Shown here: positions 39,459 through 49,253 of the stretch, piece after piece
How the letters are laid out: the number at the start of each line of letters is the position of its first letter
Numbering within the stretch: position 1 is the first letter of the stretch
DNA from: Microbacteriaceae bacterium
Lineage (GTDB): Bacteria > Actinomycetota > Actinomycetes > Actinomycetales > Microbacteriaceae
DNA: 62,208 nucleotides
Direction of reading: 5' to 3'
Assembly: GCA_022487185.1 (NCBI GenBank)
Contig: JAKVJE010000002.1
Span: 1 to 62,208, forward strand
The notes under the pieces: model-generated
Seen by the model: only the letters and a program-made list of their open reading frames with translations
Databases searched by the model: none
Told to the model about the DNA's origin: nothing
Made by a program: the position numbers and the translations under genes

Positions 39459-41189
39459 ATGACAACTGTTGCAGAGTCTGCCGTCGCAGTACTCAAGGCG
39501 AACGGAATCAAGCGGGTCTACGGGCTGCCGGGTGACTCACTCAACGGATTTACCGATGCGCTCCGCCGCACCGGCGGCATCCAGTGGGTGCATGTGCGCC
39601 ACGAAGAAGCAGCCGCCTTCGCCGCCGCAGGAGAGGCCACCCTCACCGGTGACCTCGCGATGTGCGCGGCCAGCTGCGGCCCGGGGAACCTCCACCTCAT
39701 CAACGGCCTCTTCGATGCGAACCATTCTCGCGTGCCCGTCCTCGCGATCGCCTCACATATTCCCAGCACCGAGATCGGCTCCGGTTACTTCCAGGAGACC
39801 CACCCCCAGGATCTCTTCCGGGAATGCAGCGTCTTCTGCGAGCTCGTCAGCTCTGCAGACCAGATGCCGAGGATGCTCGAGATGGCGATTCGTGCCGCCG
39901 TCGAGAAGCGGGGCGTTGCCGTCATCGTCATCTCTGGCGACGTGTCGCTGTCTGAGGCCACCAACACCCGGATCACCAAGATCGAGCGGGCCCACCCGGT
40001 CATCGTGCCGAACACTCAGGAGCTGGCCCGGACCGCCTCCCTGCTCAACGAATCCCGGAAAGTCACCATCCTCGCGGGGGCCGGCGCCGAGGGCGCGCAC
40101 AAGGAGCTCATCGCGCTCGCGGACGCCCTCGCGGCACCGGTGGTCCACGCCTTCCGTGGAAAGCCGTTTGTCGAGTACGACAACCCGTTCGACGTCGGAA
40201 TGACCGGTCTGCTCGGCTTCTCCTCGGGCTATCGGGCCATGGAGAAGTGCGACACCCTGCTCATGCTCGGGACAGATTTCCCGTATCAGCAGTTCTTCCC
40301 CAAGACAGCCCACATCATTCAGGTCGACATCCGTGGCGAGAACCTCGGCCGCCGCGCTCCGCTTGAGATTGGTCTCGTCGGCACCGTCAAGGACACTGCA
40401 TCAGCACTGCTTCCGCTGCTCACTAAGAAGACCGATCGTTCGCATCTGAAGAGCTGCCTGGAGCACTATGCGAAGACCCGGAAGGGTCTGGATGAGCTGG
40501 CCACACCTAGCAAGCCGGGACGCCCCATCCATCCGCAGTATGCGACTCGGATTCTCGATAAGCTCGCCGCTGACGACGCCGTGTTCCTTCCGGATGTCGG
40601 CTCCCCGGTCGTCTGGGCCGCCCGGTACCTCACCATGAACGGCAAGCGCTCGCTCGTGGGGTCCTTCAACCACGGGTCGATGGCGAACGCCATTACGCAG
40701 AGCCTCGGCGTTCAGGCCGCCTTCCCGGGCCGACAGGTCATCGCGATGTGTGGCGACGGCGGACTGAGCATGATGCTGGGTGAGCTCATCACCCTCGTGC
40801 AGAACAAGCTGCCGGTGAAGGTGTTCGTGTACAACAACGATGCCCTCGACTTCATCGAGCTGGAAATGAAGTCTGCCGGGTTCGTGCCGTGGGGGACTGA
40901 CCTGCACGATCCGAACTACGCGCAGCTGGCGAATGCGCTCGGTATCCACGGTGTGCGGGTCGAGGACTCCGCGGACGTCGAGAAGTCCATCGCTGAGGCG
41001 CTGGCCTTCGACGGCCCGGCGCTCATCGATATGCGTACGGACCGGCAGGAGCTCTCGATGCCTCCGACGATCACCGCGCAGCAGATGAAGGGGTTCAGCC
41101 TCTTCGCGATGCGGACCGTGCTGTCTGGCCGTGGCGATGAGCTCATCGACCTCGCCCGGACGAACCTCCGTCAGGTCATCACGCACTGA
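39459..41189 (+). CDS. poxB: Pyruvate:quinone oxidoreductase (pyruvate oxidase)
   Basis: 576 residues with three thiamine-enzyme domains. N-terminal PYR domain: GIKRVYGLPGDSLNGFTDAL and WVHVRHEEAAAFAAAGEATL (catalytic Glu). The central FAD-binding domain includes ILAGAGAEGAHKELIALADA and DTLLMLGTDFPYQQFFP. The C-terminal TPP motif is IAMCGDGGLSMMLGELITLV (about 429) followed by NNDALDFIE. The C-terminal tail (FSLFAMRTVLSGRGDELIDL) fits the membrane-binding segment of PoxB. It oxidises pyruvate to acetate and CO2, reducing menaquinone. It is monocistronic with its own AT-rich promoter, which suggests conditional expression. Confidence 0.95.
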   Translation: MTTVAESAVAVLKANGIKRVYGLPGDSLNGFTDALRRTGGIQWVHVRHEEAAAFAAAGEATLTGDLAMCAASCGPGNLHLINGLFDANHSRVPVLAIASHIPSTEIGSGYFQETHPQDLFRECSVFCELVSSADQMPRMLEMAIRAAVEKRGVAVIVISGDVSLSEATNTRITKIERAHPVIVPNTQELARTASLLNESRKVTILAGAGAEGAHKELIALADALAAPVVHAFRGKPFVEYDNPFDVGMTGLLGFSSGYRAMEKCDTLLMLGTDFPYQQFFPKTAHIIQVDIRGENLGRRAPLEIGLVGTVKDTASALLPLLTKKTDRSHLKSCLEHYAKTRKGLDELATPSKPGRPIHPQYATRILDKLAADDAVFLPDVGSPVVWAARYLTMNGKRSLVGSFNHGSMANAITQSLGVQAAFPGRQVIAMCGDGGLSMMLGELITLVQNKLPVKVFVYNNDALDFIELEMKSAGFVPWGTDLHDPNYAQLANALGIHGVRVEDSADVEKSIAEALAFDGPALIDMRTDRQELSMPPTITAQQMKGFSLFAMRTVLSGRGDELIDLARTNLRQVITH

Positions 41190-41241
41190 GGTCGCGCTAC
41201 TCTGGGCTGGGTCTGAACGGTCCGGCCGGAGGGAGGCGTCC

Positions 41242-42474
41242 ATGAGCGCGCAGGATGGGAGTCATCGTCGGGTCACCCCGGCCGAGCACGATGACGGCAC
41301 CGCACATATCCTGCACGTCGACATGGACGCCTTCTTTGCGTCTGTGGAGCTCCTCGACCATCCCGAGCTGCGGGACCGCCCCGTGATCGTGGCCCACGAT
41401 GCCCCGCGCTCGGTGGTGACGACCGCCAACTACCGTGCACGCAGATTCGGTGTGCGCTCGGCGATGCCGGTGGCAATGGCCAAACGGATGTGCCCCGGCG
41501 CGGCGCTGCTTCCCCCGCGGCACGGCCTGTACCGGGCTGCCTCCGCCCGGGTAATGCATATTCTGGCGGAGTTCAGCCCGCTCGTCGAACAGGTCAGCGT
41601 GGATGAGGCCTGGATCGACGTCTCCGGTGCACACGGTCTGTTTGGAAGCTCCGGGGCCATCGCGGAACGCATTCGGGAGAGACTGCGGGCGGAGCTCGGG
41701 CTGATCGCCTCCGTAGGGGTTGCTCCGGTCAAATTCGCGGCGAAACTGGCCTCGGGGATGTGCAAACCGGATGGTCTTCTCATCGTGAACCGTTCGGAAC
41801 TGCAGGGGTTCCTGGATGCACTGCCGGTTGGGGCACTGTCTGGGGTCGGGGAGCACACTCGAGATCGGCTGTCCCGGTACGGTGTTTCGACGGTGCGGCA
41901 GGTCCGAGAGCTTCGGTATCCACGGCTGGTCCGGATGGTTGGAGAGGCCATGGCCCGGATGCTTTCTGAGAGAGCCCGGGGGCGGCAGACGGACGGGGTT
42001 ACCCCGGTTCGGGCCGAGCGGAGTATCGGGCGGGAAGTCACGCTGCCGGAGGACCTGTCTGACAGCAGGGAGATCCTGGCCACGTTGAGTGCCCTGGTCG
42101 AGGGCCCCTCGCGCACGCTCAGAGCACAGAAACTGCTCGCTCGCACTGTGACGTTGAAACTCCGGGATGCGGACTTTCAAACGATCAGCAGATCGCACGC
42201 ATTGTCCGTCCCCACCGACACCACGCAGGTTCTGGTGGAGGCGGCTCGGGATCTCTTCATCGGATGCGGCTGGGACCGTCCCACGCGCTTGGTTGGGGTG
42301 CGCTTCACCGGCCTCGTCTCGGCCGAGGACGCACCAGCTCGGGATGTGCTCTGGGGGGAGGAAGACCGTTGGCGGGCTGCCGATGTCGCGAGTGACGAGA
42401 TCACCCAGCGGTTTGGCACCGAGTCGATGGTGCGGGCCACGGCGCTTCGGGCGAGTCGACGGAGGTCACGGTAG
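41242..42474 (+). CDS. dinB: DNA polymerase IV (Y family)
   Basis: 410 residues from ATG 41242 with SD GGGAGG. Catalytic acidic residues are in ILHVDMDAFFASVELL (about 24) and QVSVDEAWIDVSGAHGLFG (about 116). The palm/thumb HhH region is LDALPVGALSGVGEHTRDRL, and the little-finger domain follows. It performs error-prone lesion bypass. A TACTCT (41198-41203) could be its -10. I looked for the actinobacterial LexA box (GAAC-N4-GTTC) upstream and did not find one, so SOS control is not supported. No beta-clamp motif is obvious at the arginine-rich C-terminus. Confidence 0.94.
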   Translation: MSAQDGSHRRVTPAEHDDGTAHILHVDMDAFFASVELLDHPELRDRPVIVAHDAPRSVVTTANYRARRFGVRSAMPVAMAKRMCPGAALLPPRHGLYRAASARVMHILAEFSPLVEQVSVDEAWIDVSGAHGLFGSSGAIAERIRERLRAELGLIASVGVAPVKFAAKLASGMCKPDGLLIVNRSELQGFLDALPVGALSGVGEHTRDRLSRYGVSTVRQVRELRYPRLVRMVGEAMARMLSERARGRQTDGVTPVRAERSIGREVTLPEDLSDSREILATLSALVEGPSRTLRAQKLLARTVTLKLRDADFQTISRSHALSVPTDTTQVLVEAARDLFIGCGWDRPTRLVGVRFTGLVSAEDAPARDVLWGEEDRWRAADVASDEITQRFGTESMVRATALRASRRRSR

Positions 42475-42483
42475 GATGACCGC

Positions 42484-43017
42484 GTGATCTCAGACACCGT
42501 TTTGAACGTCCGTGACCTGCTGCATCGCCCAGGTGAAGAGCGCACGGTTCCCCTGGCCATCGAGCTGGGGGAGGACTTGGGAACTGGAATTGCTCAGGTG
42601 GTGGAGGGGACGGTACTGCGCGGAGAGGCCCATCTCGAGTCTCTGCACGACGGCATCTTGGTGACCGCGTCACTCCAGTATCAGGTTCAGGCGGAGTGCG
42701 CACGATGCCTCAAACCCTTCACCTGGGACGAAGAAGTCGAATTTCAGGAACTTTTCGAGTATTCTAGGAAAGATGCTTCCGGACCGGAGGCCGAAGATGA
42801 GACGCTGTACGTCCTTGATGACAGCGTCGATCTTGAGCAGCCGGTCAGGGACGCGGTCGTACTGAAGCTCCCGTTCCGCCCACTATGCGAGGCATATGGG
42901 GCGGGGCCCTGCGAGGCGAGCGGCATTGTCGATGTCGAGACGCAGAGCCGTCTGGATCCGAGATGGGCCGCGCTTGAGGCGCTCCGTACGCAGCAGGCAT
43001 CACGAAACGAGAGATGA
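42484..43017 (+). CDS. YceD/DUF177 family protein
   Basis: 177 residues. Zinc-ribbon-like cysteines: ECARCLKPFTWDEEVEFQEL (about 61) and FRPLCEAYGAGPCEASG (about 136). The DUF177 family sits beside rpmF in most bacteria and has been linked to 23S rRNA metabolism. The GTG at 42484 follows TAGGAT (42472-42477) by six nucleotides with no SD, so this probably starts the yceD-rpmF-rnc transcript as a leaderless mRNA. Confidence 0.93.
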   Translation: MISDTVLNVRDLLHRPGEERTVPLAIELGEDLGTGIAQVVEGTVLRGEAHLESLHDGILVTASLQYQVQAECARCLKPFTWDEEVEFQELFEYSRKDASGPEAEDETLYVLDDSVDLEQPVRDAVVLKLPFRPLCEAYGAGPCEASGIVDVETQSRLDPRWAALEALRTQQASRNER

Positions 43018-43026
43018 GGAAACATC

Positions 43027-43230
43027 ATGGCAGTTCCGAAGCGGAAGATGTCCCGGAGCAACACCCGCGCCCGCCGCTCACAGTGGAAGGCCGCTGCGCC
43101 GACCCTGGTCAAGACCGTCGAGAACGGCAAGGTCGTCTACTCCCTGCCGCACCGTGCCCACGTGGTCGAGGACCAGGCCGGCACCGCGCTCTTCCAGGAG
43201 TACAAGGGCCGGAAGGTTGCCGACGCCTGA
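43027..43230 (+). CDS. rpmF: 50S ribosomal protein L32
   Basis: 67 residues. [20 protein letters not shown] is the diagnostic N-terminus, followed by [18 protein letters not shown]. The zinc-binding cysteines of C+ L32 forms are absent, so this is a C- (zinc-independent) form. SD GAGGAA lies just upstream. It sits between yceD and rnc in the standard order. Confidence 0.97.
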   Translation: MAVPKRKMSRSNTRARRSQWKAAAPTLVKTVENGKVVYSLPHRAHVVEDQAGTALFQEYKGRKVADA

Positions 43231-43249
43231 GCATCCGGGGTCGGTTCGC

Positions 43250-43933
43250 GTGCCGGAGGCGCTCCCTGAGCGCCTCGGCGTTCCTATTGTTGAGCCCTGG
43301 CTCACTCGAGCACTGACGCACCGTTCTTTCGCATATGAGAACGGTGGCATCCCCACCAACGAACGCTTGGAGTTTCTCGGCGATTCGGTGCTCGGCTTTG
43401 TGGTCAGCGACATGCTCATGCACCGGTTCCCGGACATCGATGAGGGGGAGCTGTCCCGTCGACGGGCTGCTCTGGTGAGTACCCAGGCCCTGGCGCGTAT
43501 TGCGAATGCCAGGGATCTGGGGCCCTGGCTCCGGCTGGGGAAGGGCGAACAGGCCAGTGGCGGGCAGAAGAAGGCCTCCCTGCTGGCCGATCTCGTTGAG
43601 TCTCTGATTGCGGCGACCTACCTCAGCGCCGGCATTGATGTGGTGCGCGATCTGGTGTTGCGCTTGGTCGAGCCCCTTGTCCCAGACGTGGCGGTGCTCG
43701 CAGCCGAGATGGATCCGAAGACGACGCTGATCGAGCTGGCTTCCCGACGCGGATACGGAGCTCCGGAGTATCAGATCGAGGCCCAGGGGCCGGATCATCA
43801 CCGGGTGTACCGAGCGACAGCGGTCTGCGGACCTGCCACGGGACGGGGAGAGGGCCCGAGTAAAAAGCAGGCCGAGATGAATGCCGCGATGCAGGCGTGG
43901 CGGGCGCTCGGCGGGCACCGGGAGCTCGGCTGA
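43250..43933 (+). CDS. rnc: Ribonuclease III
   Basis: 227 residues from GTG 43250. The signature NERLEFLGDSVLGFVVSDML carries the catalytic Glu/Asp (about 46-57), with DLVESLIAATYLSAG (about 114) supplying the second acidic pair. The C-terminal dsRNA-binding domain runs from PKTTLIELASRRGYGAPEY to GPSKKQAEMNAAMQAWRAL. It processes rRNA and other duplex RNA. TTG 43217, overlapping rpmF, is an alternative start. In many relatives mutM follows; here smc follows directly. Confidence 0.94.
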   Translation: MPEALPERLGVPIVEPWLTRALTHRSFAYENGGIPTNERLEFLGDSVLGFVVSDMLMHRFPDIDEGELSRRRAALVSTQALARIANARDLGPWLRLGKGEQASGGQKKASLLADLVESLIAATYLSAGIDVVRDLVLRLVEPLVPDVAVLAAEMDPKTTLIELASRRGYGAPEYQIEAQGPDHHRVYRATAVCGPATGRGEGPSKKQAEMNAAMQAWRALGGHRELG

Positions 43934-44005
43934 GCCCGCAGCCTTTCATTCCCTTGATACGGTAGGCCACAGCCGGCCCGCTCCGACCGGCTCGGAGGAG
44001 GTGCC

Positions 44006-47000
44006 GTGTTCGTCAAATCGTTGACCCTGAAGGGATTTAAGTCGTTCGCGACGCCGACGACCTTCGCGTTCGAGCCCGGGGTCACCGCCATTGTCGGCCC
44101 GAACGGCTCAGGAAAATCCAATGTGGTGGATGCCCTCGCCTGGGTGATGGGGGAGCAGGGCGCGAAAACCCTCCGTGGCGGACGCATGGAGGACGTGATT
44201 TTCGCGGGCACTTCCCAGCGCGGTCCGCTCGGACGGGCAGAGGTCATGCTGACCATCGACAACAGCGATGGGGCGCTGCCCATCGAGTACACCGAGGTCT
44301 CCATCCGCCGCATCCTGTTCCGGTCGGGCGCCTCGGAGTACGCAATCAACGGAAGGCCCTGTCGTCTCCTCGATGTGCAGGAGTTGCTCAGCGACACCGG
44401 CCTCGGCCGGGAGATGCATGTCATCGTCGGACAGGGGCGCCTGGACGATGTTCTCCGCGCCTCTCCGCAGGAGCGCCGCGAGTTCATCGAAGAGGCGGCA
44501 GGCATCCTGAAGCACCGTCGCAGGAAAGAACGGACACTCCGCAAACTGGACTCGATGGAGGCCAACCTGACCCGCGTCCGGGATCTCACCGCGGAACTCA
44601 GGCGGCAGCTGAAACCCCTGGGCGCCCAGGCGGAGACGGCCCGCGCGGCGCAGGAGATTCAGGCCTCGGTTCGACAGGCTCGGGGACAGCTCCTGTCCTG
44701 TGCCGTGCACCAGTTGCAGTCGAAGAATGCCGACATCCAGCATCGGCTCCAGGCGGCGGAGGCCGAGGAGCGTCTCCGCCGGGAGGAGCTGGAAACCCTT
44801 CGTTCCCGGCAGCACGGGCTCGAACACGGGGTCAGGGATCCCCGCGTCGAGGAGGCCTCACAGATCTCGTTTGCCCTGCAGCAGACCCTTCAACGGGCGG
44901 AGGCGCTGCGGGATCTGGCGGCACAGCAGGTCATTCTGCTGGAGGCTCAGCCCTCGGCCCAGGCATCTGCAGAGCCCATGCCGGATGTCGCTGCGGCGGA
45001 GGCCGACGCTGCAGATGCGCAGGCGGTTGCGGAGCGTTGCCGGCTGGACTGGGAACAGTCTCAGCGGCGCACGGGGAGCCTGATGCAGCAGCTCGAGGAG
45101 GCCGACCGGCAGATCTCGGCCCGGGAGGCCGCGATCCGGTCCGTGGAACTGGAGGCCTCTCGGGCGGAATCTCGGTGCGAGAGCACCCGCGCCGCGCGGG
45201 AACGGGGGAGCGCCGAGCTCCAAGGCGCCAAGACCGCGTTGCGGCAGGCGGAGGAACGGCGTGCCCAAGCCCAGAGCGAGCAGATTCCCGCCCCTGCTGG
45301 GGGGCAGGACGATGACCTCGATGAGCGAGTCGCGGAGGCTCGTCGGGCGGTGCGGACGGCCCAGCTGACGCGGGATGCGGCGCGGGAAGACCGTTCTGCG
45401 GCCGATTCGATGCTCGAGGCTGCCCGCTCCAGGGCCAGCGCCTTCGATCTCGCGCTCTCCGGCGGGGCCGGCGGCTCCCGGGGCGGGCGCACCCCGGGAG
45501 CTCTTGTGGCGGATGCCCTGCACGTCCAGCCCGGGTACGAACGGGCGATCGCTGCGGCCCTTGGTGCCGCGGGCGAGGCACTCCTAGCTGATTCGGAGGA
45601 TGCTGCGGCCGTGCTGCTCGCAGGGGCGCGCACCCGTTCAGAGGAGCTGGGCGTTGTGGTGCGGGACGGGGCGGCACCCGCCAACCCGGCGTCCGGTCGG
45701 GCCCCCTACGGGGGGCGTTGGGCACTCGAGGTCTGCACACCCGATCCGTCGGTGTCGTGGCTCTTGGCCGATGTCGTTCTGGTTGAGCGGCTTCCTCTGA
45801 GCGCTCCGCCTGAATCCGTGACCCTGGTCACGCCGCGAGGAGAAGTCCGACGGGGCCCGCTCATCCGCATCCCTGGGAAGTCGAGGACGGGGCGTGTCGA
45901 GCTGGCGGCCGCACGGGATGCGGCAGAGCGGGAGACTCACCGGGCCGGGCAGCAGCGGGAGAAGGCCGTCCAGGCCCTTTCTGCCGCGGAGCAGCGGCTG
46001 CGGGAGGCTCGCGAGACCGAGTCCGCGCTCCTGGAACAGATCCGGCACCGGGACGCGGAATCGGCAAGGCGTGCCCAGGCCGCCGCGCAGGCGGCCGCCC
46101 GGCTCCAGTCCGCGGAGCAGGAGGAGGTCCGGCTGCGGCGCGCGGTCGAGGCCAGGCAGCAGCAGCTTGCCGAGTTCGTCGAGGCGGAGAAGTCGGCGGC
46201 CGAGGCCCGGGACGCGCTTGCCCAGGCTCCTCTGCCGGCTCCCCTGGACCTCGACCGGGAGGCTCTGGTCGCCTCGCTGCGCGCCGCTCAGGCCGAGGAG
46301 ATGGAGTCCAGGATCCGCTCCGAGACCGCACGCCAGGAGGCGACGCAACGCCAGCAGCAGACGGTGGAGACCCGTGAACGGGTCCTCCGGCTGCAGCGTG
46401 CGCGGGAAGCCGCGGAACGGGCAGAGGCGCTTCGACGCCGGAGGCTCGAAGAGGCCAGGTGTGCCGGCGGGGTCCTTCCCGCTGTGCTCTCGGCGATCCG
46501 GCAGGACGTCTCGACCGCACAGGAAGAGCTGGGGGCGAGGAAGGCGGAGCAGGCGGCCCGGGATCGGGAGCTGGCGGCCCTCCGGGAACAGGTCTCTGCG
46601 GCAGTGTCAACGCAGGCGGATGCGGCGCATACGGTGGGGGCGATGCGCCTGGAGATGCACCAGAATCAGATGGAGCGTGAGGGTGTGGAGGAGCGGATTC
46701 GCGCTCAGCTTTCGGTTGAGCCCTCCGAACTCCTTGAGGAGTTCCCCGAGGGCGAGGACATCGAGGAGTCCGCGGTCCGCACGGAGCTGAAGCGTGCGGA
46801 GCGCGAGCTCCGGCGCCTGGGCTCGGTCAATCCGCTCGCCCTGGAACAGTTCTCGGCCCTGGAACGGCGCTACGAGGACATGACAGGGCAACTGCGGGAT
46901 CTCGAGCAGACGAAACGGGAGCTCCTGACCCTGATCGAGGAACTCGACGGGCGTATGGAGGGCATCTTTGAATCTGCCTTCGCCGATACGAGTGCCGCCT

Positions 47001-47428
47001 TCGATCGGGTTCTCCCACTCCTGTTTCCCGGGGGCAGCGGCCGTCTGGTGCTGACCGACTCCGACGGGTCGGCCGGGGTCGACGTGGTTCTCCGGCCGGT
47101 GGGGAAGAAAGTTGATCGTCTGTCACTGTTGTCGGGCGGGGAGCGGTCGCTGGCCGCACTGGCGGTGCTGATCGCCATCTTTATCGCGAGACCGAGCCCG
47201 TTCTACATCATGGACGAGGTCGAGGCTGCTCTCGACGATGCAAACCTGGGCCGGCTGCTGGGGGTCTTCGGAGAGCTTCGAGAGGGCTCGCAGCTGATCG
47301 TGATTACGCATCAGAAGCGAACGATGGAGATCGCTGACGCGCTCTACGGGGTGTCGATGCGGAAGGATGGGGTGTCCGCGGTGGTGGGCCAGCGGCTCGC
47401 GGACCGGGATCTCAAGGAGGAGGCATGA
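44006..47428 (+). CDS. smc: Chromosome segregation protein SMC
   Basis: 1,140 residues. N-terminal head: LTLKGFKSFATPTTF then IVGPNGSGKSNVVDALAWVM (Walker A about 32). A long coiled coil rich in Ala, Arg, Glu and Gln runs about 165-480, the hinge is about 485-620 (GALVADALHVQPGYERAIAA, then LLADVVLVERLPL), and the coil returns to about 990. C-terminal head: LSLLSGGERSLAALAVLIAI (signature) and PFYIMDEVEAALDDANLGRL (Walker B). It compacts and separates chromosomes with ScpA/ScpB. GTG start with strong SD GGAGGAGG. The stop overlaps ftsY (ATGA). Confidence 0.97.
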   Translation: MFVKSLTLKGFKSFATPTTFAFEPGVTAIVGPNGSGKSNVVDALAWVMGEQGAKTLRGGRMEDVIFAGTSQRGPLGRAEVMLTIDNSDGALPIEYTEVSIRRILFRSGASEYAINGRPCRLLDVQELLSDTGLGREMHVIVGQGRLDDVLRASPQERREFIEEAAGILKHRRRKERTLRKLDSMEANLTRVRDLTAELRRQLKPLGAQAETARAAQEIQASVRQARGQLLSCAVHQLQSKNADIQHRLQAAEAEERLRREELETLRSRQHGLEHGVRDPRVEEASQISFALQQTLQRAEALRDLAAQQVILLEAQPSAQASAEPMPDVAAAEADAADAQAVAERCRLDWEQSQRRTGSLMQQLEEADRQISAREAAIRSVELEASRAESRCESTRAARERGSAELQGAKTALRQAEERRAQAQSEQIPAPAGGQDDDLDERVAEARRAVRTAQLTRDAAREDRSAADSMLEAARSRASAFDLALSGGAGGSRGGRTPGALVADALHVQPGYERAIAAALGAAGEALLADSEDAAAVLLAGARTRSEELGVVVRDGAAPANPASGRAPYGGRWALEVCTPDPSVSWLLADVVLVERLPLSAPPESVTLVTPRGEVRRGPLIRIPGKSRTGRVELAAARDAAERETHRAGQQREKAVQALSAAEQRLREARETESALLEQIRHRDAESARRAQAAAQAAARLQSAEQEEVRLRRAVEARQQQLAEFVEAEKSAAEARDALAQAPLPAPLDLDREALVASLRAAQAEEMESRIRSETARQEATQRQQQTVETRERVLRLQRAREAAERAEALRRRRLEEARCAGGVLPAVLSAIRQDVSTAQEELGARKAEQAARDRELAALREQVSAAVSTQADAAHTVGAMRLEMHQNQMEREGVEERIRAQLSVEPSELLEEFPEGEDIEESAVRTELKRAERELRRLGSVNPLALEQFSALERRYEDMTGQLRDLEQTKRELLTLIEELDGRMEGIFESAFADTSAAFDRVLPLLFPGGSGRLVLTDSDGSAGVDVVLRPVGKKVDRLSLLSGGERSLAALAVLIAIFIARPSPFYIMDEVEAALDDANLGRLLGVFGELREGSQLIVITHQKRTMEIADALYGVSMRKDGVSAVVGQRLADRDLKEEA

Positions 47429-48309
47429 TGGCGAAGTGGTCGTTGCGCGGCATATTCGGCGGGAGTCGCCCGATCGATGAACAGACGTGGGAGCAGCTAG
47501 AGGACGCCCTGATCCTGGGGGATCTGGGGGCCGAGGCATCAGAGCGCCTGGTCGCGGGGCTTCGGGCGCAGGCCGAACGCCTGCAGGTTCGCGATGAGCG
47601 CGATCTCCGCAGCATGCTCCGGGATGCCCTTGCCGAGGAGCTCTCCGAGAACGATCCAACTCTGCATTTGCGGCGGCCTGCGGATGCGGAGGGCCGGGCG
47701 CTCCCGGCGGTGGTCCTCGTCGTCGGGGTGAACGGCGTGGGGAAGACCACGACCATCGGGAAATTTGCGCGCTTTTTGTCCCGGCTCGGGAAACGTGTGA
47801 TGGTCGGTGCCGCGGATACGTTCCGGGCAGCCGCGGTGGAGCAGCTGGCGACCTGGGCGGAGAGAGGGGGAGCGGAGGTGGTTCGGCCTGAACGGGCCGG
47901 GCAAGATCCTGCCTCAGTCGCGTATCAAGCGGTGGCGCACGGGATTGAAGAGAACGCGGATGTGGTGTTGATCGACACCGCTGGGCGTCTCCAGACCAAG
48001 GCCGGTCTGATGGACGAGCTCTCGAAGATCCGGAGGGTCGTCGAGAAGCTGGCCCCGGTTGCAGAGGTCCTTCTGGTGCTGGATGCGACGACGGGCCGCA
48101 ACGGGATTGCCCAGGCCGAGGCCTTCCTCAATCACGCTGGGGCGACAGGGATCGTCCTGACGAAGCTGGATGGGTCGGCGAAGGGCGGGTTTGTGCTTTC
48201 GGCCCGCGAAGAGGCGGGGATTCCGATCAAGCTGATCGGTGTCGGGGAGGGGATCGATGACCTTCACGCCTTCAACGCGGAGGCGTTCGCTCGGGATCTG
48301 GTCGGCTGA
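47425..48309 (+). CDS. ftsY: Signal recognition particle receptor FtsY
   Basis: 294 residues, essentially only the NG domain; the long acidic A domain of enterobacterial FtsY is missing and the N-terminus (MMAKWSLRGIFGG) is a short basic amphipathic stretch that could bind lipid. G motifs: VVGVNGVGKTTTIGKFARFL (G1), AADTFRAAAVEQLATWAE (G2), DTAGRLQTKAGLMDEL (G3), LTKLDGSAKGGFVLS (G4) and GVGEGIDDLHAFNAEAF (G5). It docks SRP-ribosome complexes on the membrane. It is coupled to smc by ATGATG with a strong SD. Convergent with mutY by a 38-nt overlap. Confidence 0.97.
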   Translation: MMAKWSLRGIFGGSRPIDEQTWEQLEDALILGDLGAEASERLVAGLRAQAERLQVRDERDLRSMLRDALAEELSENDPTLHLRRPADAEGRALPAVVLVVGVNGVGKTTTIGKFARFLSRLGKRVMVGAADTFRAAAVEQLATWAERGGAEVVRPERAGQDPASVAYQAVAHGIEENADVVLIDTAGRLQTKAGLMDELSKIRRVVEKLAPVAEVLLVLDATTGRNGIAQAEAFLNHAGATGIVLTKLDGSAKGGFVLSAREEAGIPIKLIGVGEGIDDLHAFNAEAFARDLVG

Positions 48310-49195
48310 GCGGGCGACGATCCCCCGGCAGCGTCAGGTATCCGCCGATGCGAATGGCCAGGCCATCGGCCAGGAGCGACTCGAGGGCCTGACGGGTCTG
48401 GGCATCGTCGGATGCTGTACGCAGTGCCTCGACCGTGGTGGGGCCATTCCTCAGTTCTCCGAGGATTCTCCCGCGGGCCTCCCGAAGGCTCCCGGCGTAG
48501 CGGGGCTGTTTGCGCCGATGTGGTTCCCCTGCTGGGGATCCGGATGCCAGCCATCGGCAGCGGTTCTGCAGGGGGCAGCGTCCACAGGCCGGTGCGGAGG
48601 CAGTGCACACGAGGGCCCCGATCTCCATGAACGCCAGGGAGACAATGCGAGCCTCGTCTCCCCGCTCCGGAAGAATGCCTTCGAGGAGAGTCCGGTCTCT
48701 GGGGCCGGGGTCTGCGCGTTCCCTGCCGTCGCGGACCCGGACCAGGACGCGTCGCACGTTGGTGTCGACTACGGGGACGGCTATGCGGTAGGCGAAACTC
48801 GCCACTGCGGCTGCGGTGTACGGGCCGATCCCGGGGAGGGTGCGCAGCACTTCCGGTGAATCTGGAATTTTCCCGTCGAATTTTTCTGTGATCTGGATGG
48901 CGCAGTTGTGTAACCAGAGGGCTCTGCGGGGGTAGCCCAGGCGGCCCCAGGCCCGAATGATCTCGGCGGGTTCCTCCCTGGCGAGGGCTTCCGGGGTGGG
49001 CCAGCGGCGCATCCACTCCTCCCAGCGGGGGAGGACTCGGGAAACCTGTGTCTGCTGCAGCATGAACTCGCTGACGAGGACTCCCCATGGAGTCGTCTCA
49101 CGGCGCCGCCAGGGCAGATCCCGGGCATGGTGTCGATACCAGTCGGATACGGCCCGGCCGAGAGCGGCGGGATCTCTCTGCTGGGCGTCGGACAT
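48272..49195 (-). CDS. mutY: A/G-specific adenine DNA glycosylase
   Basis: 307 residues. HhH-GPD domain: WGVLVSEFMLQQTQVSRVLP (catalytic Glu), LRTLPGIGPYTAAAVASFAY and AVPVVDTNVRRVLVRVRDG (catalytic Asp). The 4Fe-4S ligands are C-x6-C-x2-C-x5-C at VCTASAPACGRCPLQNRC (about 195). The C-terminal NUDT1-like domain is replaced by a short arginine-rich tail with a helical module, so 8-oxoG recognition may differ. TAGCAT (minus, 49203-49208) ends seven nucleotides before ATG 49195, which supports that start over ATG 49204. Confidence 0.93.
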   Translation of the reverse strand: MSDAQQRDPAALGRAVSDWYRHHARDLPWRRRETTPWGVLVSEFMLQQTQVSRVLPRWEEWMRRWPTPEALAREEPAEIIRAWGRLGYPRRALWLHNCAIQITEKFDGKIPDSPEVLRTLPGIGPYTAAAVASFAYRIAVPVVDTNVRRVLVRVRDGRERADPGPRDRTLLEGILPERGDEARIVSLAFMEIGALVCTASAPACGRCPLQNRCRWLASGSPAGEPHRRKQPRYAGSLREARGRILGELRNGPTTVEALRTASDDAQTRQALESLLADGLAIRIGGYLTLPGDRRPLSRPDPERTPPR

Positions 49196-49253
49196 CCAGG
49201 TCATGCTAGTCGGGATCGGGTACCCTTGGAGCGACATCGTCGAGGAAGAGCCC

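Noticed and set aside
41190-41241. A LexA (SOS) box upstream of dinB.
   Set aside because: No GAAC-N4-GTTC-like element is present in the 52 nt before the start or in the preceding 3' region.
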